Assembly: GCA_028292835.1 (NCBI GenBank)
Contig: JAQGLP010000274.1
Coordinates: forward strand, 1 to 9,188
DNA from: Variovorax sp.
Lineage (GTDB): Bacteria > Pseudomonadota > Gammaproteobacteria > Burkholderiales > Burkholderiaceae_C
Reading direction: 5' to 3'
DNA: 9,188 nucleotides
Shown: positions 1 to 7,004 of the stretch, in pieces
How the letters are laid out: each line of letters starts with the position of its first letter
Numbering within the stretch: the first letter of the stretch is position 1
Position numbers and translations under genes: made by a program
The notes under the pieces: generated by a model
What the model saw: the letters and a program-made list of their open reading frames with translations, nothing else
The model's database searches: none
What the model was told of the DNA's origin: nothing

Positions 1-887
1 CACGCTGCTACTCGATGTCCAGCGCGCCCGGTGTGGACGACGCGCCCCGGATCACGGTCAAGCGCGTCAGGGACGGCCGCGGCTCGAACTGGGTCTGCGA
101 CCATGTCAAGGCCGGCGACCTGATCGAACTGCTGCCGCCGGCGGGCGTCTTCATGCCGCGCACGCTGGACGGCGACTTCCTGCTGCTGGCCGGCGGCAGT
201 GGCATCACACCGGTGTTTGCCATTCTGCGCTCGGTGCTGGCCAGGGGAGAAGGCCGCATCACGCTGCTGTACGCCAACCGCGACGAAAAATCGGTGATCT
301 TCAAGGAAGAGCTGAAGGCGCTGGCCGCCGCCCACCCGGGCCGGCTGCAGGTGATCCACTGGCTGGACTCGGTGCAGGGCGTGCCCTCGGTGGCGCAGCT
401 GGCCGAACTGGCGCGGCATCACCGCCAGGCGCAGGCCTTCATCTGCGGCCCCGGCCCTTACATGGATGCTGCCGTGGCGGCGCTGCAGGCGGTGGAAATG
501 GCGCCCGAGAACATTCACGTCGAGCGCTTTGCCTCGCTGCCCGACGAGGAAGCCCAGGCTGCCGCAGCCGCCGCTGTGCAGGCTGCGCCGCTGCTGCCCG
601 ACGTGGTGGACGAAGCCGAGGTCGAGGTGCTGCTGGACGGCCAGGTGCATACGCTGCGCTGCGGTGGCACCGAAACCTTGCTCGAAGCCGCGCTGCGCGC
701 CGGCCTGAATGCGCCGTATTCCTGCCAGGCCGGCATGTGCGCCTCGTGCATGTGCCAGGTCGTCGAAGGCAGCGTGCATCTGCGCCACAACGACGTGCTG
801 GACAAAAAAGACCTGGCCAAGGCCTGGACGCTGGCCTGCCAGGCCGTGCCGACCAGCAAGCAGCTGCGCATCAAATTTCCGGAGTAA
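1..887 (+). CDS. kshB: 3-ketosteroid 9-alpha-hydroxylase reductase (KshB-like), 5' partial
   Basis: Flavin- and iron-sulfur-containing NADH reductase that would pass electrons to the Rieske oxygenase KshA, which hydroxylates steroid C9 before ring B opens. The gene is cut at its 5' end: frame 3 is open from the first base and reads RCYSMSS, the RxYS FAD-binding motif that normally lies about 50-70 residues inside the protein, so the ATG at 15 is internal and not a start. The NAD-binding loop LLAGGSGITP is near 184-213 and the CGPGPYMD motif near 442-465. An Ala-rich linker (about 550-600) leads to a C-terminal plant-type [2Fe-2S] domain with C-x4-C-x2-C-x29-C, Cys codons at 723, 738, 747 and 837. 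FAD/NAD/ferredoxin order also fits PaaE or HCR-type reductases, but SNWVCDH and LLYANRDEKSVIF closely match remembered mycobacterial KshB. The stop is 4 nt before the acyl-CoA synthetase start, implying one transcript. No kshA is in the window. Confidence 0.85.
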   Translation, partial: RCYSMSSAPGVDDAPRITVKRVRDGRGSNWVCDHVKAGDLIELLPPAGVFMPRTLDGDFLLLAGGSGITPVFAILRSVLARGEGRITLLYANRDEKSVIFKEELKALAAAHPGRLQVIHWLDSVQGVPSVAQLAELARHHRQAQAFICGPGPYMDAAVAALQAVEMAPENIHVERFASLPDEEAQAAAAAAVQAAPLLPDVVDEAEVEVLLDGQVHTLRCGGTETLLEAALRAGLNAPYSCQAGMCASCMCQVVEGSVHLRHNDVLDKKDLAKAWTLACQAVPTSKQLRIKFPE

Positions 888-891
888 ACCC

Positions 892-2565
892 ATGAGCCTG
901 ATTTCCGAGGCGCCCGCCAGCGCCCTGTCTGACACGTCTCCCTGGGCGCTCGCGCCCAGCCTGCCCGAGACGCTGCCGGCGCTGATCCGCCAGGCGGCGG
1001 CGAATTTTCCGGCGCATGCTGCCATCGTCGACGGCGCGGTGACGATCAGCTACGCCGACCTGCTGGTGCGCAGCCAGGCAGTGGCGCGCTCGCTGATCGC
1101 GCTGGGCGTGCAGGCGGGCGACCGCGTGGCGATCTGGGCGCCCAACATCCACGAGTGGATACTGGCCGCCTGCGGCATCCACGCCGCTGGCGCTGTGCTG
1201 GTGCCGCTGAACACCCGCATGAAGGGCGTCGAGGCGGCTGACATCCTGGCGCGCAGCGGCGCCAGGCTCATGTTCTGCATCGGCGACTTCCTGGGTCAGT
1301 ACTACCCGGCGCTGCTGGATGGCCGGCGCCCGGCGAGCTTGCGGCACATCGTGGTATTGCGCGACGGTTTTCAAGCCGGTCCGGCAGCGTCCGACGACAT
1401 GGGCTGGAGCCGCTTCATTGGTGAGGGCGGCCACATCGCGCCCGCGCAAGTCCAGGCGCGAGAGCAGGGCCTCAGGGCCGACAGCACCGCCGACCTGATG
1501 TTCACCTCCGGCACCACCGGCCGACCCAAGGGAGTGATGTCCGCGCACGGGCCGACGATACGCGCTTTCAGCACCTGGAGCCGGGTGGTCGGGCTGCAGC
1601 AGGACGACCGCTACCTGATCGTCAACCCTTTCTTTCATGCCTTCGGCTACAAGGCCGGCTGGATCGCCGCCTTTATCCAGGGCGCCACCGTCTACCCGGA
1701 GCAGGTGTTTGATGCCGACGCGGTGCTGACCCGCATCGCGCACGACCGAATCAGCTTCCTGCCCGGCCCGCCGACGCTGTTCCTGACCATGCTGGGGCAC
1801 CCGCGCCTGAAGGACTTTGACATCTCCTCGCTGCGCGTGGCGGTGACCGGCGCGGCCACCGTGCCGCCGGTGCTGATCACCCGCATGCGCGACGAGCTCG
1901 GCATTGCCAATGTCACCACCGCCTACGGCCTGACCGAGTGCGGCGGCTGCGCCACGATCTGCGACCCCGGTGACAGCGCCGAAACCGTGGCTGGCACCTG
2001 CGGCCGCGCCATGCCGGGCACCGAAGTGCGCTGCGCCGACGAAGCGGGCCGCTCGGTGCCCATCGGCCAGCCGGGCGAGGTGCTGCTGCGCGGCTACCAC
2101 GTGATGAAAGGCTATTTCGACGACGAGGCCGCCACGCGCGAAGCCATCGACGACGACGGCTGGCTGCACACCGGCGACGTCGGCGTGCTCGACGAGCGCG
2201 GCTACCTGCGCATCACCGACCGGTTGAAGGACATGTTCATCGTCGGCGGCTTCAACTGCTACCCGGCCGAGATCGAGCGCCTGCTGGCCGACCACCCGGC
2301 GATTGCCCAGGTGGCGGTGGTCGGCGTGCCCGACGAGCGCATGGGCGAGGTCGGTTGCGCCTGCGTGGTGCGGCGGGCCGGCGCCGAGCTGACCCCCGAA
2401 GCGCTGGTGGCCTGGGCGCGCGAGCACATGGCCAACTACAAGGTGCCGCGCCACGTGCTGTGGTGCGACAGCTTTCCGGTGAACGCGTCGAACAAGGTGC
2501 TCAAGCGCGAGCTGGCGCAAACGGCAGCGGCGCGGCTGGCGCCTGCGAAGGTTGCCGGGGCCTGA
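892..2565 (+). CDS. fadD3: FadD3-like acyl-CoA synthetase (steroid catabolism)
   Basis: ATP-dependent acid:CoA ligase of the ANL superfamily, 557 residues. The start at ATG 892 is preceded by GGAG at 881-884 (7-nt spacing) and follows the kshB stop by 4 nt; the open frame reaching back to 709 is a shadow inside kshB. ANL motifs appear in order: P-loop FTSGTTGRPKG (204-214), YGLTE (345-349), WLHTGD (424-429), TDRLKD with Arg444, and a C-terminal NASNKVLK with the probable catalytic Lys535. NPFFHAFGYKAG (245-256) and the TGAATVP stretch (319-325) resemble remembered Mycobacterium FadD3, which makes HIP-CoA, the CoA ester of the C/D-ring propanoate left after rings A and B are removed. One oddity: the usual Gly before the catalytic Lys is Asn534. 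Because side-chain genes lie close by, a C22 steroid acid is an alternative substrate. Family is certain; substrate is inferred. Confidence 0.82.
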   Translation: MSLISEAPASALSDTSPWALAPSLPETLPALIRQAAANFPAHAAIVDGAVTISYADLLVRSQAVARSLIALGVQAGDRVAIWAPNIHEWILAACGIHAAGAVLVPLNTRMKGVEAADILARSGARLMFCIGDFLGQYYPALLDGRRPASLRHIVVLRDGFQAGPAASDDMGWSRFIGEGGHIAPAQVQAREQGLRADSTADLMFTSGTTGRPKGVMSAHGPTIRAFSTWSRVVGLQQDDRYLIVNPFFHAFGYKAGWIAAFIQGATVYPEQVFDADAVLTRIAHDRISFLPGPPTLFLTMLGHPRLKDFDISSLRVAVTGAATVPPVLITRMRDELGIANVTTAYGLTECGGCATICDPGDSAETVAGTCGRAMPGTEVRCADEAGRSVPIGQPGEVLLRGYHVMKGYFDDEAATREAIDDDGWLHTGDVGVLDERGYLRITDRLKDMFIVGGFNCYPAEIERLLADHPAIAQVAVVGVPDERMGEVGCACVVRRAGAELTPEALVAWAREHMANYKVPRHVLWCDSFPVNASNKVLKRELAQTAAARLAPAKVAGA

Positions 2566-2576
2566 GCCGGCTCAGG
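2561..2576. terminator. Perfect 16-bp palindrome over the synthetase stop codon, possible terminator hairpin
   Basis: CCTGAGCCGGCTCAGG is a perfect palindrome with two 8-bp arms and includes the TGA stop of the synthetase gene. As RNA it could form a 6-bp stem with a CCGG loop from either strand. It lies between two convergent genes, where a bidirectional terminator would be useful. No T-tract follows on either side, so it is not a classic intrinsic terminator. The rest of the 91-bp gap (2566-2656) shows nothing I can assign. Confidence 0.35.
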
Positions 2577-2656
2577 GCGCACCTGCACGTCCGACCCGGC
2601 AGGCACTGGGCAGCGCGAGGGGCTTGAAAGCATCCGGCTGGGGCCTGGGCGGTCCT

Positions 2657-3496
2657 TCAGCGCCCCTCGAACTTCGGTTTGCGCTTTTCGATGAAGGCCT
2701 GCATGCCTTCCTTCTGGTCGCGCGTGGCAAACAGCAGCTGATTGGCCTTGCGCTCGAGCATCAGTGCGGTTTCCAGCGACGCGTCCACGCCGGCCAGCAC
2801 CACTTCCTTGATCTGCATCACCGCCAGCGGCGGCATGCTGGCGATCAGCGCGGCCATCTTCAGCGCCTCGGGCAGCACCTGCTCGTCGGGCAGTACCTGG
2901 CTGACCAGGCCCATGGCCTGGGCTTCGCTGGCGTTGACGGGCTTGCCGGTCAGCAGCATGCGCATGGCGTTGAACTTGCCCACGGCGCGCACCAGGCGCT
3001 GCGTGCCACCGATGCCCGGCATGATGCCGATGCGAATCTCGGGCTGCGAAAAGCTCGCGCCTTCGCCCGCCAGGATGATGTCGCAGTGCATCGCCAGCTC
3101 CGCGCCGCCGCCATAGGCATAGCCGCACACCGCCGCGATGATGGGCTTGGGGCAGCGCTCGATGGGCGCCCAAACGCGTTCGGTGTGGCGTTGCAGGATC
3201 TCGATCGGGCCGGCGCCCTCCATGCTTTTGATGTCGCCACCGGCGGCAAAAACTTTTTCTCCGCCGGTCAGCACGATGGCGCGCACCGCCGGGTCGGCCG
3301 CCAGTTGCGTGAAGGCGGCCGACAGGAGCGCCTGCAGGTTCAGGCTGAGCGCGTTGGTGGCCTGCGGACGGTTCATGCGCACCACGGCCACGCCTTCGCC
3401 CGGGCAGTCGATCAGCAGTTCGCTGGCGGCCTGCTCGGGGACGGGGGCGCGGGGTGGAGAAGACATGGAAGACGCGGAAGAGGTGTCGGGGCGCAT
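2657..3496 (-). CDS. Enoyl-CoA hydratase/isomerase (crotonase) family protein
   Basis: Crotonase-fold enzyme, about 279 residues from the ATG at 3496; typical members have about 260. It would add water to a trans-2-enoyl-CoA. The oxyanion-hole segments are visible as FAAGGDI (83-89) and YGGGAEL (128-134). Both glutamates of the classic hydratase are present, Glu133 in GGGAELAMHCD and Glu153 in QPEIRIG, so it should be a true hydratase and not a hydrolase or inactive homologue. The start is uncertain: neither ATG 3496 nor ATG 3466 (269 residues) has a clear Shine-Dalgarno site, and a TTG at 3511 is also in frame. The first 25 or so residues are low-complexity and outside the conserved fold. 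It faces the synthetase convergently and the SDR divergently. It may act in beta-oxidation of C/D-ring intermediates, but no EchA20-like specificity can be read from it. Confidence 0.85.
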   Translation of the reverse strand: MRPDTSSASSMSSPPRAPVPEQAASELLIDCPGEGVAVVRMNRPQATNALSLNLQALLSAAFTQLAADPAVRAIVLTGGEKVFAAGGDIKSMEGAGPIEILQRHTERVWAPIERCPKPIIAAVCGYAYGGGAELAMHCDIILAGEGASFSQPEIRIGIMPGIGGTQRLVRAVGKFNAMRMLLTGKPVNASEAQAMGLVSQVLPDEQVLPEALKMAALIASMPPLAVMQIKEVVLAGVDASLETALMLERKANQLLFATRDQKEGMQAFIEKRKPKFEGR

Positions 3497-3544
3497 GCGC
3501 AAATCTTGCAAGTGGTGATGCTGGGCATGTTCTTTTCAGGGGGC

Positions 3545-3575
3545 TTGCATCACATCGTCCTTTTGGACGTATCTG
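3545..3575 (+). promoter_or_regulatory. Possible promoter/operator of the SDR-chs operon with CGTCC-N4-GGACG inverted repeat
   Basis: The 109-bp gap between divergent genes (3497-3605) contains CGTCC-TTTT-GGACG at 3556-3569, 5-bp arms around a 4-nt centre, 36 nt upstream of the SDR ATG. A weak -35-like TTGCAT (3545-3550) and a weak -10-like TATCTG (3570-3575), 19 nt apart, would bracket it, the usual position for a repressor operator. A second short palindrome, CTTGCAAG, lies at 3505-3512 near the hydratase start, and a GTGATG/CATCAC inverted pair lies at 3515-3520 and 3548-3553. The repeats are visible; promoter and operator roles are inferred, and the boxes match consensus poorly. Confidence 0.3.
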
Positions 3576-3605
3576 CGGGGGGTGCCAATCCGTAAATTTG
3601 CGGTC

Positions 3606-4385
3606 ATGACACAAAAAAGCGATTTCGATCAGCGCGTGGTGCTGGTCACCGGCGGCACCAAAGGCATAGGACGCGGCATTGCCGAGGGCTTTCTGGCCGA
3701 AGGCGCCACCGTGGTGGTCTGCGCCCGCAGCGCGCCCGAGGCCCTGCCGGACGCAGGCGGGCGCAGCGCCGAATTCATGGCCTGCGATGTGCGCGAGGCC
3801 GACGCCGTGCGCCAACTGGTCGATGCCGTCGTGCAGCGCCACGGCCGGCTCGATGTGCTGGTCCACAACGCGGGCGGCAGCCCTGCGGTCGATGCGGCCA
3901 CGGTGTCGCCGCGCTTTCACGAAGGCGTGATCCGGCTGAACCTGACGGCGGCGTTGCACATGGCGCAGGCTGCCAATGCGGCGATGCAGCAGCAAAGCGA
4001 AGGCGGCGTGATTGTCTTCATCGGCAGCGTCAGCGCGCTGCGCCCCTCGCCGGGCAGCGCCGCCTATGGCGCGGCCAAGGCGGCGGTGCTGAGCCTAGCG
4101 TCGTCGCTGGCGGTCGAGTGGGCGCCCAAGGTGCGCGTCGTGGCTGTCAGCCCGGGGCTCGTGCGCACCGAGCAGTCACACCTGCATTACGGCGACGAGG
4201 CCGGCATTGCCGCCGTCGGCGCCACGATTCCGGCCGGCCGCCTGGCCGAGCCTTCCGATATCGCCCAGGCCTGCCTGTACGTGGCCTCGCCCCGCGCGGC
4301 TTACCTGAGCGGAACCAATGTGCTGCTGCACGGAGGCGGCGAAAAACCCGCCTTCATGGCGGCGGCACAAGCGGGTCGGTCTTGA
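3606..4385 (+). CDS. Short-chain dehydrogenase/reductase (SDR), probable steroid or hydroxyacyl dehydrogenase
   Basis: NAD(P)-dependent classical SDR of 259 residues, soluble, no signal peptide. Cofactor motif TGGTKGIG is at 15-22, Asp61 sits in CDV, NAG at 88-90, Asn112 in LNL, and the catalytic Ser141, Tyr154 and Lys158 form the standard S-x12-Y-x3-K set. SPGLVRTE (182-189) follows as expected. The start at ATG 3606 places the nucleotide-binding strand ten residues in; a GTG at 3582 is in frame, but its extension looks non-coding and it lacks a better ribosome site. It is the first gene of the plus-strand run that continues into the side-chain genes after a 54-nt gap. A hydroxysteroid dehydrogenase or a 3-hydroxyacyl-CoA dehydrogenase are both reasonable; sequence alone does not decide. 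Confidence 0.85.
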   Translation: MTQKSDFDQRVVLVTGGTKGIGRGIAEGFLAEGATVVVCARSAPEALPDAGGRSAEFMACDVREADAVRQLVDAVVQRHGRLDVLVHNAGGSPAVDAATVSPRFHEGVIRLNLTAALHMAQAANAAMQQQSEGGVIVFIGSVSALRPSPGSAAYGAAKAAVLSLASSLAVEWAPKVRVVAVSPGLVRTEQSHLHYGDEAGIAAVGATIPAGRLAEPSDIAQACLYVASPRAAYLSGTNVLLHGGGEKPAFMAAAQAGRS

Positions 4386-4426
4386 ATGGCGCCAGCGCCA
4401 GCAGCAGCACCTCGAACCCATCAAAA

Positions 4427-4432
4427 AAGGAG
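4427..4432 (+). promoter_or_regulatory. Ribosome binding site that decides the ChsH2-like start
   Basis: A perfect AAGGAG lies only 1 nt before the ATG at 4434, too close for normal initiation, but 7 nt before the in-frame TTG at 4440, the usual spacing and the same as in the next gene. This favours TTG 4440 as the start. ATG 4458, inside the coding sequence, and ATG 4386, far upstream, have no such site. Confidence 0.55.
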
Positions 4433-4439
4433 TATGGCC

Positions 4440-5420
4440 TTGGCTGAACATGAATGGATGAACGATATCCGGGCCCTGGTGGGCAAGGAGTACGGCCGGG
4501 TCTACGCCTGGGACAAGGTCAACGCGCCCATGATTCGCCAGTGGTGCGAAGTGATGGGCGTGGACGCCGCGCGCTATACCGCCGAGGGCGCCGTGACCGC
4601 GCCGCCGGCGATGTTGCAAGTCTGGTGCATGGAGGGCCTGACGGCCAACAACTACCCGCCGGGCTCGACCACCGATAACCCCTACGAGGCGCTCAAGCTG
4701 ATGGAAGCGCAGGGCCTGGCCTCGGTGGTGGCGGTGAACTCCGAACTGAGCTTCGGGCGCGATCTGCGCGAAGGCGAGCGGCTGTACTACACGACCCGGC
4801 TCGACAGCATCAGCGCGGAAAAAACCACCGCCCTGGGCACCGGCTACTTTGTCACGCTGGTGATGACGTTTTGCTCCGAGCAGCCGCAGGGCGACGAGGA
4901 AGTCGGCCAGCTGCTGTTCCGCGTCTTCAAGTTCCGCGCCGCCAACCCGGCCCAGCCCGCCGATGACAAGGCGTCGGCTGCGGCACGGGCCTCCGCTGCC
5001 GCCAAGCGGCCCCAGCCCGGCATCAGCGACGACACGCGCTTTTTCTGGGAAGGCGCGCGCGCCGGCCGGCTGCTGATCCAGCGCTGCAAGGGCTGCGGCC
5101 TGCTCCGCCATCCGCCCGGGCCGGTCTGCTCCCAGTGCCATTCGTTCGAATGGGACACGGTGCAGGCCTCGGGGCGCGGCACGGTCTATTCCTTCGTGGT
5201 CATGCATTACCCCGAGGTGGCGCCGTTTGACCATCCGAACCCGATCGCCCTGATCGCGTTGGAAGAGGGAACACGCCTGGTCTCGCAGCTGGTCGGCGTG
5301 CAGCCGGGCCAGGTGCGCATTGGCCAGGCGGTGCAGGTCGAGTTCAACAGCTTTGACGATGGCGAACTGGTGCTGCCGCAATTCCGGCCGGTGGCCGCTG
5401 CCGAAGGAGTGAACGCATGA
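4440..5420 (+). CDS. chsH2: MaoC-DUF35 fusion, ChsH2-like hydratase subunit and aldolase partner
   Basis: Two-domain protein of about 326 residues from TTG 4440. Residues about 7-168 are a MaoC-type hot-dog domain; an Ala/Pro-rich linker (about 168-194) leads to a DUF35 domain with a zinc-ribbon C-x2-C-x10-C-x2-C (Cys216, 219, 230, 233) and an OB-fold part. The same architecture is known for mycobacterial ChsH2: its MaoC half pairs with ChsH1 to hydrate a C22 steroid enoyl-CoA, and its DUF35 half binds Ltp2 and is needed for aldol cleavage. The MaoC half lacks the D-x4-H hydratase motif, so it is probably the structural, substrate-binding half, with catalysis in the ChsH1-like protein encoded at 6573. 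The stop overlaps the next start as ATGA (5417-5420), which implies translational coupling. An annotator may instead choose ATG 4434 or 4386. Confidence 0.87.
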   Translation: MAEHEWMNDIRALVGKEYGRVYAWDKVNAPMIRQWCEVMGVDAARYTAEGAVTAPPAMLQVWCMEGLTANNYPPGSTTDNPYEALKLMEAQGLASVVAVNSELSFGRDLREGERLYYTTRLDSISAEKTTALGTGYFVTLVMTFCSEQPQGDEEVGQLLFRVFKFRAANPAQPADDKASAAARASAAAKRPQPGISDDTRFFWEGARAGRLLIQRCKGCGLLRHPPGPVCSQCHSFEWDTVQASGRGTVYSFVVMHYPEVAPFDHPNPIALIALEEGTRLVSQLVGVQPGQVRIGQAVQVEFNSFDDGELVLPQFRPVAAAEGVNA

Positions 5421-6586
5421 ACTTCGAACTGAGCGAAGACCAGCGCGCGTTTGCCGAAATGGCCAACGGCCTGTTTGCCGACTTTTGCAGCGACGAGCAA
5501 CTGCGTGCCCACGATGTGTCGAGCGCGCCCTTCATGCGCGAGCTGTGGCGGCAATGCGTGGTCGCCGGCCTGCACACCGTGATGGTTCCCGAAGCCGAGG
5601 GCGGCCTGGGGCTGGGCATGACCGAGCTGATGGCCGTGCTGCAGCAGCAAGGCCGCGCGTTGGCACTGGTGCCGCTGTGGGAGCCGCAGCTGATCGTGGC
5701 GACATTGGCCAAATTTGCGCCGGCCGCGCTGGCGCTGGTGCTGGATGACGCGCTGTCGGGTGAGGTGCCGCTGGCGCTGTCGCTGGAGGGACTGTCGCAG
5801 TCGCGCGGCCCGTCGCTGCGGCTGGAGCGCGCCGGCGAGGGCTGGACGCTGAGCGGCTTGGCGCTCGCCGTGCCGCTTGGCGGTCAGGCGCGCCATGCGC
5901 TGTTGACGGCAGGTGTCCAGGGGGAGGAGCAGGGCGAAATGCGCCTGGTGCTGGTCGACCTGGCCCAGTCCGGCGTGCAGCGCAGCGAAGGCGTGAGCCA
6001 GCACCACCAGGCGCTGGCCGACCTGAGCTTCGACGCGCTGCCGCTGGCGGCCGACCAGGTGCTGACGGCGGCAGCCACCGGCTGGACCGAGCAGCGCGCC
6101 ATTGCCTGCGTGGCCGCGCTGCAGCTGGGCGTGACCGAGCAGCAGATACGCCGCACGGTGGACTACGTCAGCGAGCGCCAGCAGTTCGGGCGCGCCATCG
6201 GCAGCTTCCAGCTGGTGGCCGGCCAGATGGCCGATGGCTACATCGCCCTTGAGGCGCTGCGCACCTCGCTGTGGCAGCTGGTCTACCGGCTGGACGCCGG
6301 CCTGGACGCCGCGCCGCAGGCCGCGGCCACCCGCACGCTGTCCAACGACACCGGCCACCGCGCTGGCCACATGGCGCAGCACGTGCACGGCGGCATCGGG
6401 GTGGACATCACGTACCCGATCCACCGCTTCCTGTTCTGGAGCCGCGCGCTCGGTGTGGCTTTGGGCGGCAGTGAACACCACCTTGCCAAGCTGGGCGACT
6501 GGCTGGCCAACAACGACACATTGGGATGGAAATATGACGCTGCCGAAGACAACGCCCGCGAAGAGCCCCGCCATGCGCCGGTTTGA
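5417..6586 (+). CDS. chsE1: Acyl-CoA dehydrogenase, ChsE1 (FadE28)-like, probable non-catalytic subunit
   Basis: Acyl-CoA dehydrogenase fold, 389 residues. ATG 5417 has AAGGAG at 5404-5409 with 7-nt spacing and overlaps the previous stop by 4 nt. The N-terminal helical domain is followed by a degenerate middle domain without the usual TEP-x-AGSD substrate/FAD motif. The C-terminal domain keeps RQQFG (Arg254) and QHVHGGIGVDITYPIHR (321-337), close to remembered FadE28. Counting back 26 residues from the Arg, as in isovaleryl-CoA dehydrogenase, gives Ala228 where a catalytic Glu would be, and no YEGT-type Glu follows the GGIG motif. This fits the non-catalytic half of the ChsE1-ChsE2 heterotetramer, in which FAD sites are shared. 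The last 30 or so residues extend past the conserved end and overlap the next gene. The assignment rests on remembered homologues and gene order. Confidence 0.83.
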   Translation: MNFELSEDQRAFAEMANGLFADFCSDEQLRAHDVSSAPFMRELWRQCVVAGLHTVMVPEAEGGLGLGMTELMAVLQQQGRALALVPLWEPQLIVATLAKFAPAALALVLDDALSGEVPLALSLEGLSQSRGPSLRLERAGEGWTLSGLALAVPLGGQARHALLTAGVQGEEQGEMRLVLVDLAQSGVQRSEGVSQHHQALADLSFDALPLAADQVLTAAATGWTEQRAIACVAALQLGVTEQQIRRTVDYVSERQQFGRAIGSFQLVAGQMADGYIALEALRTSLWQLVYRLDAGLDAAPQAAATRTLSNDTGHRAGHMAQHVHGGIGVDITYPIHRFLFWSRALGVALGGSEHHLAKLGDWLANNDTLGWKYDAAEDNAREEPRHAPV

Positions 6587-6977
6587 CGAGGTTCAGACGG
6601 GCGAGGCGCTGGCGCTGCTGACCGTGCCGATCACGGTGGCGCTGGTGGCCGGCGGCGCCATTGCCACACGCGACTACTTTCCCGGCCACCACGACCCGGA
6701 GGCCGCGCGCGCTCTGGGCTCGCAGCACATCTTCATGAACATCCTGACCACCAACGGGCTGGTGCAGCGCTTCATCGACGGCTGGAGCGGCCCCGAGGGG
6801 CGCATGTGCGACCTGAAGATCAAGCTGGGCGCGCCCAACTACCCCGGCGACAGCATGACGCTGAGCGGCGCCGTCACCGACAAGCGCGACGCCGACCGCA
6901 CGGTCGAAATCACGCTCAAGGGGACCAACTCCATGGGCAACCACGTCACCGGCACGGTGCGCGTGCGCCTGCCTTGA
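6573..6977 (+). CDS. chsH1: MaoC-type enoyl-CoA hydratase, ChsH1-like catalytic subunit
   Basis: Small single hot-dog protein, 134 residues from ATG 6573. It carries the (R)-hydratase motif D-x4-H as Asp34 and His39 in RDYFPGHHD, the residues that activate water, and IFMNILTTNGLVQRF (53-67), which resembles remembered mycobacterial ChsH1. With the ChsH2-like protein it would form the hydratase acting on the steroid C17 side-chain enoyl-CoA. ATG 6573 overlaps the dehydrogenase stop by 14 nt and has GAAGAG 7 nt upstream. ATG 6534, in the same frame, would add 13 residues (147 total) and cannot be excluded. The same open frame extends further upstream only as a shadow of the dehydrogenase gene. 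Confidence 0.85.
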   Translation: MRRFDEVQTGEALALLTVPITVALVAGGAIATRDYFPGHHDPEAARALGSQHIFMNILTTNGLVQRFIDGWSGPEGRMCDLKIKLGAPNYPGDSMTLSGAVTDKRDADRTVEITLKGTNSMGNHVTGTVRVRLP

Positions 6978-7004
6978 TGTCGCGCAGCCAGGAGCTATTT
7001 TTTT

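Noticed and set aside
15..17. ATG as start of the reductase
   Set aside because: It lies inside the RxYS flavin motif; the real start is upstream of the window.
871..2520. 549-residue antisense open frame opposite the acyl-CoA synthetase
   Set aside because: Low-complexity His/Ala/Arg/Gly composition with no domain; typical shadow in GC-rich coding DNA.
2552..3595. 347-residue plus-strand frame opposite the hydratase
   Set aside because: His/Leu/Gly-rich shadow; the minus-strand hydratase has full catalytic motifs.
2436..3995. 519-residue minus-strand frame across three genes
   Set aside because: It crosses the hydratase in another frame and the SDR antisense; composition is Arg/Ala/Gly-rich with no motif.
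4386..4388. ATG giving an 18-residue longer ChsH2-like protein
   Set aside because: No ribosome site, and the added Ala/Pro-rich stretch is outside the conserved fold.
4176..6574. Two long minus-strand frames (4176-5381, 5207-6574)
   Set aside because: No recognisable domain; they lie opposite well-supported plus-strand genes.
6998..7004. Run of seven T as terminator or slippage site
   Set aside because: No stem precedes it; it is the spacer between AGGAG and the ltp2 start.
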